Positions 13,141 to 26,059 of a stretch of DNA of 64,000 bases are shown here, piece by piece; within the stretch, counting starts at the first letter, position 1; each line of letters starts with the position of its first letter. A model generated the notes under the pieces. It was not told the origin of the DNA. It ran no database searches and saw only the letters and a list, made by a program, of their open reading frames with translations. The stretch is from Burhinus oedicnemus. Lineage: Eukaryota > Chordata > Aves > Charadriiformes > Burhinidae. The stretch covers positions 94,725 to 158,724 of the forward strand of contig VFFE01007040.1 in the NCBI GenBank assembly GCA_008921705.1, given 5' to 3'. The position numbers were made by a program, and so were the translations under genes.

Positions 13141-15585
13141 AAGTAATCATGCTTGTCATCTACCCATCAGTACTTAAATATTTTCAATTTGTTGCCCTTT
13201 CATTAACCGTCCATTGCCTCTATCCTTAGTGCTGCATTTTAGATCACCACATGCACTCTTAAAGCTATGCATACTTATACATGGTGTTGCTACTCTCTAA
13301 TCGCACATGTTTCACAGTAAATGGAAGTGATGTGCATTTAAAATGCCATATAAAAAGTGAATTTTCAATAGCTTTCTTGAAAACTATAAACAACTAACAC
13401 TGTAGGAAGTTCACTTTATTTTTATTACTCTTAGTGGGAAATGTAAGCAACTTGAAAAGGGCCATTGTAGAAAGAAATACTACAGAAATGCACACCGTGT
13501 TTAGGAATAGAAAGGTAATTCTTCTGAGTTACTTTGATCGTATTAATACGCGTTTTTGTTATGAGCAATCACGTTGCAAGGATCCAGGTGTCCAAAACAC
13601 AACATTATAATGTTCATAAAAAGATGTAAACCTGAGTCTGTAAAGATGCATTATTAGGCAGAATTATTGGAATTTAGTTCATGTTGAATAGGATGTCTGA
13701 TCCACTCTCATCTACTCACTGCTACTAACGGCTCAATTTCTGTGACAGCTTTTCTTTTCTATTAATATTGTCTGTGCTATTTCTTTCCATTTTTACAGTT
13801 ATCATTAGAGATCTGAACATTTAGTCTGTGTTTTGAAGTAACATGCTGTTTGTGCAAATATATTAAAATGTACTCAATGGACCATCCAGAATGCTACTTA
13901 CTTGGTTTAAATATTTAGAGCTAGTTGTCTGAAAAAGGAGTTTGGGGACAGATGAAGCAATGTGAGAGCCTCTGTTGTCTGGATAGTACATAATTTGCTA
14001 AATTGCTAAATATTTTTGATCCTTAGAGGTTAGCACATCTTACGTCCCTTTTACCCTTTCCTGTTCTTCTCCTTTCTCTTTTCAGCCTTGTGATTTAAAT
14101 ATTGTAGGTGATAATATTTTGTATTAGCAGGTGTAGATGGAATTTAGGGATATTACGAGTGGGTAACTGAAGTCTGCTATGTGACATTTGCAGTACAGAG
14201 AAGTATTTTGAATGGACAGATCTCAATAACATTTCTTCACTATCTAAAATGTTTTAGTATACGGGTCCGTTCATATGTACCCTGGAGACAGAAGTGAACA
14301 GTTTTTCTGCACTAAATATTTTAAAGTCGCAAACTATGTAGGCAACTCAATAAATGCATCGGTAATCTTTGTTTTCCAACCTCTTTTGAAAAATTGGCCC
14401 TTGATGTATCAGAGTCGCTTTGAAAAGATGGGAATGCAATCTTTAATCTTTTAAAGTAGCTGTAGAACTAAGGAAAACTTTGTCCATGTTTGATGTCTTA
14501 GAACTACTTGGGCTGAAACAGAAAAGTTAACAGCTAATGCTGTCTATCTCCAATGGAATTATAAGATGAAACTGAAGTGTTTGATATCCTGGAACTTTTC
14601 AAAGTTTGAAGGAAATACTCAGTGTTAGAATGCGTTAATAATGCAGAGAAAGTTACCTTGTTATTGTAACAAATTATTTTTAAACTCCAAGAACTTTTTG
14701 TATATCAGGTAGATAGTGAATAGCTATTCCATTTGTGAAAGCCCTCCTAGTGTGATAGCCAAATACTTTTAAACAGAAGCTGCTTCTCATTTAGCAAGAA
14801 GCTGGTTCTCATTTATAGCAGCCTTCCTTCAACAGCCAGACCTTTTACCTTGCATTTCTTTACCATGCAAACTGCAAGCAGCAATTATCTGTAAAAGAAC
14901 TTGTCACTAACTGAAGTGAATTAAAGTCCTGGCAGAAGCTGTAGGTTTTAAACTTAGATGGACACTTTTCCTGAGATAGAGTTATCTGGTGGCTGGCTGA
15001 TGGGGTGTGGGGTTTTGTTTTTCTTAAGTTCAAACACCTATACGGAGAAATATTACGGTACTTGTCAGCAAATGTTCTTCACTGGGTAAATTAATTTAGA
15101 ATCGTCTTTCAAGGGTCTTTCCTGTGGGAGAAAAGATTAGATGCTATAAATTCAGGTAAAACTATTGAATTTTCATAGGTGAGTGAAAGTAATATGTATT
15201 AGGGAAGCACTAGACATACCCATTCTTTAAAAATACATATATATGTGTGCGTATATATGTCTATATATCAAGAAAAGGGAATTTAAGGAATTTTTGGTTG
15301 TTTGAAGAACACAGAGATAAGATCCTCTGAACTAATCAGTGAATGTACTTGTGGGGGGGTTACATTGTTTTAGGTACTACACCTAAGTCATTCCCCATCA
15401 TCTGTGAGCTCTCTTGTTTTATTTGCGTGTATTTGAATATGAGAGGTAAGAAAATGAGTTTCTAGGCAAACTATGTTTGCTGTGTTCCTGCATTGTTTTA
15501 CAACAGTGATGTGCTTCACAGATTGTTGATTTGCTTTTAAATCCTTGATTTCTTTAAAGAAATCTGTTTTTTGTTTTGTTTTTAG

Positions 15586-15725
15586 GTAGAAGTAACAGAT
15601 ATTGAAAATGAAGAGAAAAGGTATGATCTCTTCCTGGGACTTCTGGAGTCTAGTCACAGTCCATGTGAGTTTCAGCACTTGGTTTTGCTCCTTCAAGCTT
15701 GGCCACCAATGGGCATGGGCAATGG
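15586..15725 (+). CDS. NBAS: NBAS coding exon, fourth from the 3' end
   Basis: This 140-base exon follows a strong polypyrimidine tract ending in tttag and is closed by the donor GG|gtaagc. It is open in one frame and encodes 46 residues plus two bases of a glycine codon. An acidic start (VEVTDIENEEKRYD) leads into a helical leucine-rich stretch (FLGLLESS, then HLVLLLQAWPPM). I recognise this as the C-terminal part of NBAS, an ER-associated subunit of the NRZ tether for Golgi-to-ER vesicles. It enters in phase 0 and leaves in phase 2, which matches the start of the next exon at 26060. It has no start codon of its own, and a longer reverse-strand frame across the same bases is a chance shadow. 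The next exon upstream was not found, so the preceding intron exceeds 15 kb or contains an exon I missed. Identification rests on remembered family sequence, not on an alignment. Confidence 0.88.
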
Positions 15726-16103
15726 GTAAGCGTTTCTTCAAACAAGCGTGTAACAAAAGAGTTCTAAGTCTTCTTGCTTGATAATACCATGTAGTTTTCA
15801 GTCAATGAATTCAAACACGGCTAAGAGGAGTATGACCTTTGGAAAGGGTCATACTGGGAAAAATAAATGGTTTATTTAAAGCAGAATTGAATCAGTTTCA
15901 TATAAAAACGATACATACATATGTAGTATGTATTATGGAGGAGGTAGAAAACCATTTTATTGCCTGAACTGTTGCATAGGAGGCTTCTCTATCTACTTAG
16001 TTATGTATTTTTCTCTTATTTTTGGCATTATGTACAAAATCCATAAAAAGGAATAGAAAGTTCTGACTGTTTTTTCTGTTAAAAAAAAAACAAACAACTT
16101 TTC

Positions 16104-17325
16104 ACAGAATCATGGAATACCAGGTTGGAAGAGACCTCAAGGATCATCTGGTCCAGCCTTCCTTGGTAAAAGCATGGTCTCAACAAGATGGCCCAGCATT
16201 CTGTCCAGCTGAATCTCAGAAGTGTCCAACATTGGGGAATCCACCACTTCCCTGGGGAGATTATTCCAATGGCTGAATGTTCTCATTGTGAAAAATTTTC
16301 CTCTTGTGTCCAATCAAAATCTCCCCAGGAGTAACTTGTACCCATTACCCCTCGTCTTTTCCACATGACTCCTTGTAAAAAAGGGAGTCTCCATCTTCTT
16401 TGTAGCCAGCCTTTAAATACTGGAACATGGTGATAAGGTCTGCCCTAAGCCTTCTTTTCTCAAAGCTGAACAAACCCAGTTCTCTCAGCCTTTCCTTATA
16501 TGGTGGGCTTCCCAGTCCTTTGGTCATCTTTGTGGCCTTTCTCTGGACCCTCTTCAACCTGTCCACATCTTCTTTGCATAGCGGGGACCAAAACTGAACA
16601 CAGTATTCCAGGTGTGGCCTGACAAGCGCTGAGTAGAGTGGGATGATGACTTCTTTACCTCTGCTAGTGATGCCCTTGTTGATGCAACCCAGCATCTTGT
16701 TGGCTTTCTTTGCCACAGCAGCACACTGTTCACTCATATTGAGGTTGCTGTGCACCAGGACCTCCAGGTCCCTTTCCACAGAGCTGCTCCCCAGCCGGGT
16801 AGATCCCAGCCTGTGCTGCAGTCCTGGATTATGTTTTCCCAGGTGCAAGACCTTACACTTGTCCTTGTTGAACTTCATCAGATTCTTGTTAGCCCACTCT
16901 TCCAGCCTATCCAGGTCTTCCTGCAGGGTGGCTCTCCCTTCCAAAGTGTCCACTTCCCCACTCAGTTTGGTATCATCAGCAGACTTCATCAGAGTACACC
17001 TGATCCCACCATCCAGATCACTTATGAAGATATTAAACAGTGTTGGATCTGGTGTTGATCCCTGGGGGACCCCACTTGTGACAGGTTGCCAGTTTGAAAA
17101 GGAGCTATTTACCACCACCCTCTGGGTGCGGCCTGTCAGCCAGTTCCCCACCCACCACACAGACCACTTGTCTAGACCCTAATGCATCCATTTCTCTAGG
17201 AGGAGGCTGTGGGGAACCATGTCAAAACCTTTGAAAGTTAATGTTCAGGTGGCTGTGCCAGTCTGCAGGAGGTCTATGAGGGTAATGGTACCAAGCAATG
17301 GTGCTTCTCTTGTCTAGATCCACTA
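16104..17325 (-). mobile_element. CR1 LINE, 3' part with reverse-transcriptase C-terminus
   Basis: A 5'-truncated CR1 retrotransposon lies antisense to NBAS. The reverse strand is open from 17160 to 16345 (271 codons) and carries the CR1 reverse-transcriptase signatures GVPQGS, NIFISDLDGGI and an ADDTK box, then the C-terminal region with RPHLEYCVQFW, KRVQRKATKM and LRELGLFSFEKRRLR. Where most CR1 copies have phenylalanine just before ADDTK, this one reads serine. The 3' end abuts cacagaatcatgg, the reverse complement of the CR1 terminal hairpin and repeat. The endonuclease domain and ORF1 are absent, so the copy cannot move by itself. Forward-strand frames across it are shadows. The 5' (right-hand) edge is approximate. 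Confidence 0.9.
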
Positions 17326-18699
17326 CCTATTATTTCTGTCTCTGAATGAAATACTGAAAAGAAAATAATATATACTAGGGCAGGCGTATCCCACCCCAAC
17401 AATTTAAAATGAAAATAATTATTTAAAACTATTATTAAACTATTATTAAAGAAAGCATTGCACTCATCAGAATAGGTATTTATTGACAGTGTTAATTTGC
17501 AACATCTTGACTACATTATTTTTTACCAATTCTTTGGGTTTTGTCTGTGACTTTCTGAACACATTTAAAGGTAAAAATTTTAGCTATTCTATAACTGATG
17601 ATCACTTCTAAGATATAAGGATTCATATAATCTTATCTTATGAGACAAAAGTCACGTATCTTTCAAGAAGAACAATAATATTAATAAATTTTTGGGTAGC
17701 AAGTACAATATGCCATGTTTTATCTGATGGTAGTTAGGTTAGAGACATTAAATGATGCTCCCATGAGATATTGATCTATTTGGGATATTGATTGTAACCT
17801 GTTTTACTTGGGGACTACACTCCCTGAAGTGTTTATGTGCATTGATTTGTCAGAAAAGTTAAGGCTTATCTGTTTCTGAGAAGTAAATCTTTTCTGTACT
17901 TACAGAGAACTGGTCCATTACAAGGTCATCTGTAAGGTTTATTCACCTTCAAGCCTGCAGTTTGTTTGCAATTTCTGGATGAGCATTTACCAGTTTTATG
18001 AGCCAAAAATTGTCTTCAGTGCATTAAGAAGTACAAGGACTGCTGTGTGTTCTGTCACAAATTCATATTCCAACTCACCTTTTTAGTTTTGTTTTATTGT
18101 AATTGAAAATTGGATGCTTCACACTTTGTGGGAACTGTCAAACTTTGTTTAAGGTAGTGTTTAGATTAAAAAAAATAATTGTTAAATGTATGGAACAAAG
18201 GGTCAAGTGAAATATTGCTGCAGTTAGCAAAATCCTCTTTCCTTGAGTTGAACAGAAAGACTAAAGATTTTGTGAAAGGAGAACCCTTCTTGTATATAGA
18301 CAGTTCTTGTCTAATGCTCTGTAACAGAGGAAATTGAAAATGATTTAATTTTATCTCCCACTTGCTGTTCTTTTCCTTCAGGCTGACTTCCTGAAGTGAA
18401 GAACAGAAGACTAAATAATGATTAAACGTGATTTGTAGTCAAAACTAACAGTGGATTAAATTTCAGAGGTGGAATACCTCTTAGTTCCAAGATCTGTGAA
18501 GTCTGAAAATTTGCGCAAAATACTTAGATCACCTGTATCATAATGCATTTAGGGCCTAAAGTAGTTAGTGTGGCTCCTAGGCATTTATATAGTCACAATT
18601 TTGGTATTAAAAAATCAGTTTGGCTAAGAGAAGAGGCAAGAGAACAGGGTAAATTAATTCACAACCTTGTATGTGATTCTGTGATTTTCACGTATTTAG

Positions 18700-19985
18700 C
18701 AGTACTTGAGGTCAGAAGGGATCTCTCGAGATGTCTACTCCACCCCCCTGCTCAGAGCAGGGTCAGCTAGAACAGGCTGCCCAAGGCTATTGCCTTTAGT
18801 TTTGAATATCTCCAAGACTGGAGACCCCACAAGAACTACAACAAAAACATTTTTCTTATGTTTTAGTAAATTGTACTGTGTTTCTACTTGTGCCCATTGC
18901 CTCTTGTCCTATTATTGGGCATCACTAAGAAGAGTTGCGCTCCCTCTTCTTTACTTTCCGCATCAGGTATTTATACAGTGGATAAAAGTCCTCCAAGCCT
19001 TCTCTTTTCCAGGCTGAGCTAGTCCCAACTCTCTGATCTCTCTCAGCCTCTGCTCATGAGACAGATACAGCAGTCCCTTCATCATCTTTGTGGCACCTTC
19101 CTGAACTCACTTCAGTATGTCAGTGTCACTTATGTACTGCGGGGCCCAGAACTGGACTCAGCACTCCAGATGTCTCACCATTGCTGACTAGAGGAGAAGG
19201 ATCACCTTCCTCAGCCTGCTGGCAACACTCTTCCTGATGCAGCCCAGGATGCTGTTGCCCTTCTTTGCTGTGAGGATACATGGCTTACTTATGGTCACCT
19301 TGTTGTCCAGGCTCCTTTCCAGCTGGTTGACTCTCAGCCTGTACTGATGGTTATTTCTTCCCAGATAACGGGTGGACTTTGGATTTCCCTTTGCTGAGTT
19401 TCATGTGATTGATCTCTGTCCTTTCCTCCACCTCTTAAAGGTACCACTGAATGGCAGCACAACCATCTGGTGTATCAGCACCCTCTCCCAGTTTTGTATC
19501 ATCTGCTAATTTCCTGAGAGTGCGCTCTGTCTAGTGGTCATCCTGGTCCTCAATGAAGATGTTAGAGTATTGGCCTCAGTATAGACCCCTGGGGTCCACC
19601 AGTGGTCTCTGGTCTCCAACTGAACTTTGTGCCACTGATCACAACCCTTTGAGCTTGGCAGTTCAACCAACTTTCAGTCTGCCTCACTGGCCACTTACCT
19701 AGCCCGTACTTCATCAGTTTGTCAGTGAGGATATTGTGGGCGGCAGTGCTGAAAGCCTTGCTGAATTAATTCAAGGTACATAATATCAGCTGTCCACCAA
19801 GCCAGTCATTTCATTGTGGAAGTGTATCAGGTTGGTGAGGCATGATTTCCCCTTTTTAAGTCCATGCTGGCTGTTCTTGGACTACTCAGTGTCCTTCGTT
19901 TCCTTGGAAATGCTTCCAGGAGGATTTGCTTCATCTTCCCAGGAACTGAGGTGAGGCTGACCAGCCCATGTCTTGAGACTTTATG
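18700..19985 (-). mobile_element. Older, degraded CR1 LINE fragment
   Basis: Read on the reverse strand, this is the CR1 3' region. Forward-strand landmarks in order are the tail around 18715-18790 (ctgctcagagcagggtcagc, aggctgcccaaggc), the segment matching the C-terminal reverse-transcriptase region (ggctgagctagtcccaactc), the part around cccctggggtccaccagtgg, and the RT-upstream part ending near gaggtgaggctgaccagccc. Frameshifts and stops break the frame throughout, so it is older than the copy at 16.1 kb. Both lie antisense to NBAS in the same intron. Confidence 0.8.
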
Positions 19986-21800
19986 CTAAGAACAACTGCA
20001 AATTGTATCCTGTGATTAGATTTATTTATTTGTTTATTTAATAATTTTTGTTATTACTAAAACTTCAGTGTCTCTCTTCACTGCTTTGACTTTGCCAGGA
20101 GGCTTTGGGAAGCCTTCAGGAGAAAATGTCTCCCTTCTCTTTCACTAGTAATAGCCACCCGTACTGGTTTCATGAAGAACTTCGGACTCTTACGATTCCC
20201 AAGTGTGATCTACAGTGCAGACTCCCAACTAGTTTTCCTAAATCCAGCACTAAAGTGACAGTTGTCATCTCCAGGGAAATAAAGAGTAGTTCAGATTTGC
20301 CAGATTTTCCTGAGTTTGCCTGAAGCTCTGGACAACAAAAAAATGAACACAAATTTAATTAGTGGAGCAAGCAATTGTGTTCATAGTGTAGGAAATGATC
20401 TGTTTGTTTGGGGGTTTGGGCTTCCCCCCCACTTTCTTTTTTTTGTTTGTTTGTTTTTTTGGTTTATTTTGTTGTTGTTGTTTTTTGAGATCAGGGTGGG
20501 CAGAGAGCATGGTTACCACCATTGTTTCATTATTCAGTTCTCTCTGCTAGTCTGAAGGGTGGGAAAAACATCTAATCTATTTTCTTCCCTGCCATAGCAG
20601 TGTTTTTCCTGGGGAGAAGAGTTGGGTCTGCATCTTGAAAGAAGTGGCAAGAGAATAAATTCTCCTTCTGCCCCCTTCCCTCCTTTTTTTTCTTGGCTCT
20701 TTTCTCAGTGAGAAAGTTGCCAGTTTTGTTTGCTTCTTTATTTAATGAGTAAGTCAATGATGGTTCAGTTTTCCTTTCCTTACTAAGGGTTGTCCTGATA
20801 GAAAAATATATCAAAGGGGGACATTTTTCACTCCCTGGGGTCTTTCTGTGTTTATATTCCCATTGCTTTCCTTTTATTACCGCTTTTGTTTCTAACAAAA
20901 CTTGCAAGACTGAGTGTTTTATAAATCCTGTGTTGGCAGGAATACTTATTGTGGCTTGAAAGTCCTTTCTAGCTCATTGCTAGTGCTTTCAAAAAACATA
21001 TATGATATTTTAATAGTAGACAGCCTGATCATAGTCCTTTTTGTACATTATCTTTTCCTCCACTTACTTGTATTGACTCAGCCAAATATGTTTTGGGGAG
21101 GTGCTGTGGTTTTTTTTGTTTTTGTTGATGTTGGGGTTTTTTTGGTTCTGTTTTTTAAACAAGTCTAAAGGGCAAACATCAAGTACTTGTTATAAGGACT
21201 CAACCTAAATTTAAATCTAGGCCATGTAGTTTTACATAAAACTAAAATGTGTATTTCTTATTTTTTGTCTACAGAAATAATATATTTGGTGTGCAGAAAT
21301 GCTCTCAAATTTAATTTTGACTTTTATAATCAGTGTGCTGTCATTAAAATGAATTTGAGTGAACTCAAAACATCTGTCTTAACAGCTAACAGCGCTCCCG
21401 AAGCGAAGTTCTGTCCTCATTCCACCCTCAATCCCACCACCTCAAGTATAATTGGTTTTAAAAAGTCAGGTACAGCTCTCTTTAGTATTCCCTGATATGA
21501 GACAGGATTAATTTAATAAACTGTTGTCAAGTAGATAGTTACAATTTTTTTTTTCCGACTACCTGTTGTTATAGTGTGCTGGGAATAGTTGCCACTTCTT
21601 TTTAATTATTTTGCATTTTATTAATTTGAATTATTTTGCAATCATTATCATACACCCATCTCTGCATCTTCGGGAAGGCTGCTGCAAGTGTGCTCTGCTC
21701 TGGGGTCTTCTCCTCTTCTTGCATTGCTTATTCTTCCCTCTTCTGTTAACGTGGAAGTATGCAACAGAGCCAGCATTCAATTATGCGTACCAGCCTAGGG

Positions 21801-21855
21801 GTGTGTGTGTGTGTGTGTATATATATGTATGTATGTATGTATACACACACGTATG
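21801..21855. repeat. (GT)n(AT)n(GTAT)n microsatellite
   Basis: A GT block, an AT block and a GTAT block follow one another and end in acacacacgtatg. The ends are partly self-complementary. Confidence 0.9.
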
Positions 21856-22293
21856 TTCCTGAAATTGTGTTTCTGAAAAAACTAACATGATGGCTGCGTT
21901 GGAGTAAGGAGCAGGAACTGTTTTGTTAGTGAAGTTTTCAACAATCTTGTTTTGAAACAAGTTACATTAAGAAATTCTTCAGCAAATAGGAAAGCTGTGA
22001 CCAGTTAAGCCAATTGTTTAGCCATATGTATTAAGATTTTTGTTTAATCTTTACTTACTTCTTCCTGCTCTGCTTCAGAAAAGAGCCATTGTTGCTAACT
22101 AATTGTTTACTGCCAATGTAATGTGCAGGAACCAGGGAATTTAAGTCTGAGTCATTTGAATACTTGGAATTTTGCTTTTCAACCTAACAGTAAATATCTA
22201 ATACTTGTAATGGAATATAAAGCTAGAAAATACAATTTACATTCTATAAAGACTCAAAATGAGCGGAGAAGTAAAATAACTGAAGTTTGGGGG

Positions 22294-23134
22294 NNNNNNN
22301 NNNNNNNNNNNNNNNNNNNNNNNNNNNNNNNNNNNNNNNNNNNNNNNNNNNNNNNNNNNNNNNNNNNNNNNNNNNNNNNNNNNNNNNNNNNNNNNNNNNN
22401 NNNNNNNNNNNNNNNNNNNNNNNNNNNNNNNNNNNNNNNNNNNNNNNNNNNNNNNNNNNNNNNNNNNNNNNNNNNNNNNNNNNNNNNNNNNNNNNNNNNN
22501 NNNNNNNNNNNNNNNNNNNNNNNNNNNNNNNNNNNNNNNNNNNNNNNNNNNNNNNNNNNNNNNNNNNNNNNNNNNNNNNNNNNNNNNNNNNNNNNNNNNN
22601 NNNNNNNNNNNNNNNNNNNNNNNNNNNNNNNNNNNNNNNNNNNNNNNNNNNNNNNNNNNNNNNNNNNNNNNNNNNNNNNNNNNNNNNNNNNNNNNNNNNN
22701 NNNNNNNNNNNNNNNNNNNNNNNNNNNNNNNNNNNNNNNNNNNNNNNNNNNNNNNNNNNNNNNNNNNNNNNNNNNNNNNNNNNNNNNNNNNNNNNNNNNN
22801 NNNNNNNNNNNNNNNNNNNNNNNNNNNNNNNNNNNNNNNNNNNNNNNNNNNNNNNNNNNNNNNNNNNNNNNNNNNNNNNNNNNNNNNNNNNNNNNNNNNN
22901 NNNNNNNNNNNNNNNNNNNNNNNNNNNNNNNNNNNNNNNNNNNNNNNNNNNNNNNNNNNNNNNNNNNNNNNNNNNNNNNNNNNNNNNNNNNNNNNNNNNN
23001 NNNNNNNNNNNNNNNNNNNNNNNNNNNNNNNNNNNNNNNNNNNNNNNNNNNNNNNNNNNNNNNNNNNNNNNNNNNNNNNNNNNNNNNNNNNNNNNNNNNN
23101 NNNNNNNNNNNNNNNNNNNNNNNNNNNNNNNNNN
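22294..23134. other. Assembly gap (841 N)
   Basis: A run of N in the intron between the first two visible NBAS exons. Its left edge is ggggg and its right edge is a 20-base T run, so homopolymers probably caused the gap. The long open frames that appear to cross it are artefacts of translating N. Confidence 0.98.
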
Positions 23135-23154
23135 TTTTTTTTTTTTTTTTTTTT
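23135..23154. repeat. Poly-T tract at the gap edge
   Basis: Twenty T directly after the N run. The true length is unknown because the gap begins inside or beside it. Confidence 0.9.
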
Positions 23155-23942
23155 AATAAGAATTTTTGTGACCTCTCTGTTAATGGTAAGTCTGTGCTTT
23201 CTTAATGGTTTTTAGAGTTCTTGTATTTCAAAACACTCCAGCTAGGATAATACTCATTATTCACCTGCAAATATGATTCTCTTTATATCATAAAATGCCG
23301 TGTTGACTATGAGGAAACAGAGGAGGTAGCTTCGTTGTTTCAGTCAGCACTCAAAACCATATACTTTTTAAAATTTTATTTTCACACCCTTGTTATGCAT
23401 CCTTCTTCCATCTACTTGTCTCATATCTGGATGTCATTTTAAGCACTTCATAAAGATGGGTTTGTTTTTTGTTTTTTGTTTTTGCTTTTTAAAAAAAAGA
23501 TTGACAGTACCTGAAGCTCTGCAGTACTTTGGAACTTGCTGCCTACATTCAAAAGGCATTTTTTTTAATATTTATTTTAAATATTGATAAGGTGTTTTGG
23601 AACTCAAAAAGACCAGCTTTTAGGGACTCAATAGCTTAATTCATTTTTCTTTTTTTTTAAACTAAATCCAAATTTTCCCACTCTTGGTTTTGGGCAAAAA
23701 AATAACGTGTTTATGCTGAGTTTTTTAAATAATTACTTTTTCATGTTGAGAAATAATGGGGTTTTTTTAACCATAGTTGAACTGAGGTAAAATTCAGAGA
23801 GAAGAAAGCTGAATTTTACCTGTACGTGTCAGATTTTTGGAACTGAATCTTATTTTTATTTAGAGATGGCAGATAATGGGTATTTGTTAATAGATCATAC
23901 AACTATTTGAAATAATTATGAAGAATTGTGTTGAGAAAAGCT

Positions 23943-23972
23943 TTATATATATATATATATAAAGTATATATC
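23943..23972. repeat. (TA)n microsatellite
   Basis: About nine TA units, then aaag and a second short TA block. Confidence 0.9.
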
Positions 23973-24869
23973 TGATACTTTGCTTAAATAAACAAACTTG
24001 CATATGGCAAGCCTTGTGACCTTCCATCCTTCTGGTTGCTTCTAACGTCTGTGTTTTGTAGTGTGATTTTTGTTTTCTTTTTCTAATGGGAAATCCTTAT
24101 AGGTTTTCTTAATGTACTCTGGAGGCAGCAGCTATAAAAATGGAAATTCTTTACGACTCTCCATGCCTCTAAGGAAGAGATGGATCACATAGCAGGAGTT
24201 ATCAATTTAACCAGTGTCAAAGATGGAGTTGCAGGGGGTTTTTTTCTTCTCCTGACCTTACTGGGGGTTCACAGATTAAGTGCATTATGTTCTGCTTGTT
24301 GAATAAGCTGACATCTTTGGGTTCAACCCATCAGATTGGAAGGAGAGGAGAGGGAGAGCTCTGCTGTTCCCAGCCAGACTTGTGGCGGCTCTGTGCTCAG
24401 TGACTGTGACTGATGGAAAGGCTCAATTAAATTGTCAGAAGGAATAAAGATAATGACTTCTATTTAGTTTGCATTCAAAGTTACTCATTCCTAGCATCTC
24501 TGTCTGGTTTTCACGTTAGGATATAATGTCAGCTTCATGTGGAGCTAGTTTTATTTGTTTACAGTGTGTACTTTTGGAAGTGGAAGATAAGCAGGAGAGA
24601 GCTTTTACATATGAAATAGTAGATACTGGTGGCTGTCCTCTCCAGAGTTGTCAGACCGATTTGTTGGTGTATGTCAATCCAACAGACTCTCTTAATGGAC
24701 TCCACTTCCAGTGATATTCATGTGTTACTTTCAACAATTGCTGCTAACTAATGTCTTTGAAAAGCAGCACTTTGACACCACTTTACTACTCCTTCCCATC
24801 TGTGCTGGATGAGTATCTTAATTTACACCAAATTGTAAGATCAACCTGCCAGATTTGGTCTTGCTGTGA

Positions 24870-24916
24870 TTTTTTTTTTCTTTTCTTTTCTTTTCTTTTC
24901 TTTCTTTTTTTTCCTT
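24870..24916. repeat. (TTTTC)n pyrimidine microsatellite
   Basis: A T run is followed by several TTTTC units and then further T/C-rich sequence. The whole tract is pyrimidine on the + strand. Confidence 0.9.
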
Positions 24917-25954
24917 CAAGCTAAAATGAAAAGTTTCCCATGTCTTTGGGTCGCTGATTAATGGCCAAAGAGACTGATGGAGGGATTTTTAAACCACCTT
25001 TCGTGCCTTCCTAACTTTATGCACAGATGAACATAGTGGTTACGTTACTGTAGCTTAATATAATCACGATCTAAGCTGTGATCATGCATGATTTTAGCCC
25101 ATTGTAGATGGAATTGAAATGCATTAACTTAATTCACGTTAGGAAAACGGCAGTGTGGTGTGTTCCAGTGTTACGCTTCATGCTGTCATTTAAAAGCTCC
25201 TCTCTGCTACCCATTCCTGTCAGCACATCCAGTCCTAGCAAGTCCACCTATCCCTAACAAATGTAGCCAAGCATCTCCATGGTGTAGCAAATAGCGGCTG
25301 TAGACCAAGAAATGTTCCCGCAACAAAAATTTATAGTAAACATTGCCTTTGCCATCTAGCATGGTATAATTCACTTGTATCTACTGTCTGCTGTCTGTTT
25401 AAATCTGACTGTATAATGGTGACACAACATGAGGTTCTGTGTGGAATGAAAAGAACATTTTAAATATGTAAAACAAATGTATCTGTATCCGTATCTAGTA
25501 ACAGATAAGTACAGATGCGTATACTTTCACTCTCCTACCCTGTTTGGATGGGCTATAAAAAAAGTTTATTTTTGTTTGTACTTGTTGGACCTGAAAATTA
25601 AAATGTGAATCTTTGGAAATATTTTCTCACTCAGAAGCAAGAGAGATAGTTGAGAGACAGATGCTGTTAGAATGTGATCAAAGTGAACAAAATTAGGAAT
25701 GCTGGATTCCTGTCACCCCTCCCTTGACACCGTTGTGCTTGGGAAATTAGCTGGTATAAAGCCAGGAGAAGCTGTTTCTATGCTATTCCAGTTTGATCAA
25801 TCTTTGCCTGGTGCATGATTCCTCAGGGATTGTAACAGCATGTCATAATTCAAAATAATTTAAGCTTCTTTGTTGCATTGAAAGAACGATGGCATCAGGA
25901 TAGTAACTTACCTCAAAACTTTCTCCTCTCTCTTTTATGAGATTGTACTTTACC

Positions 25955-25987
25955 AAAAAAAAAAAGAAAAAAAAAAAAGAAAAAAAT
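25955..25987. repeat. A-rich tract just upstream of an NBAS exon
   Basis: Two long A runs separated by single G, ending about 75 bases before the acceptor at 26060. Confidence 0.9.
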
Positions 25988-26059
25988 ACACCCACAGAAA
26001 ATAGTGGTTGTGTGTATGTATATTTATATTCTATCTACATCTCTGTTTTTTCTGGGCAG

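Larger units (their letters stand above)
1964..15585. other. NBAS intron between the solo LTR and the first visible exon
   Basis: About 13.6 kb of AT-rich sequence without a supported coding exon on either strand. It contains an old LINE-like tail near 7.3 kb, T tracts at 10522-10537 and 13116-13140, a TG/TA microsatellite at 12187-12260, a TA-rich tract near 15230-15270 and scattered short open frames. I looked for splice-bounded frames and found only weak candidates (see findings and rejected items). An NBAS exon may still be hidden here. Confidence 0.5.
15726..26059. other. NBAS intron between the exons at 15586 and 26060
   Basis: A 10.3 kb intron from a gtaagc donor to a gggcag acceptor. 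It contains two antisense CR1 fragments (about 16.1-17.3 and 18.7-20.0 kb), several microsatellites, T-rich and TTG-rich tracts near 20.4-20.5 kb and the 841-base assembly gap. The remainder is AT-rich sequence in which I see no further exon. The phase match across the intron argues that none is missing. Confidence 0.75.

Noticed and set aside
15388..15756. 122-codon reverse-strand frame
   Set aside because: It is the complement of the NBAS exon at 15586-15725 plus flanking intron; the forward strand has the splice sites and the recognisable protein.
16643..17182. Forward-strand frames of 102-179 codons
   Set aside because: They are shadows of the antisense CR1 reverse-transcriptase sequence.
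22123..23205. Long open frames of 289-360 codons
   Set aside because: They consist almost wholly of translated N from the assembly gap.
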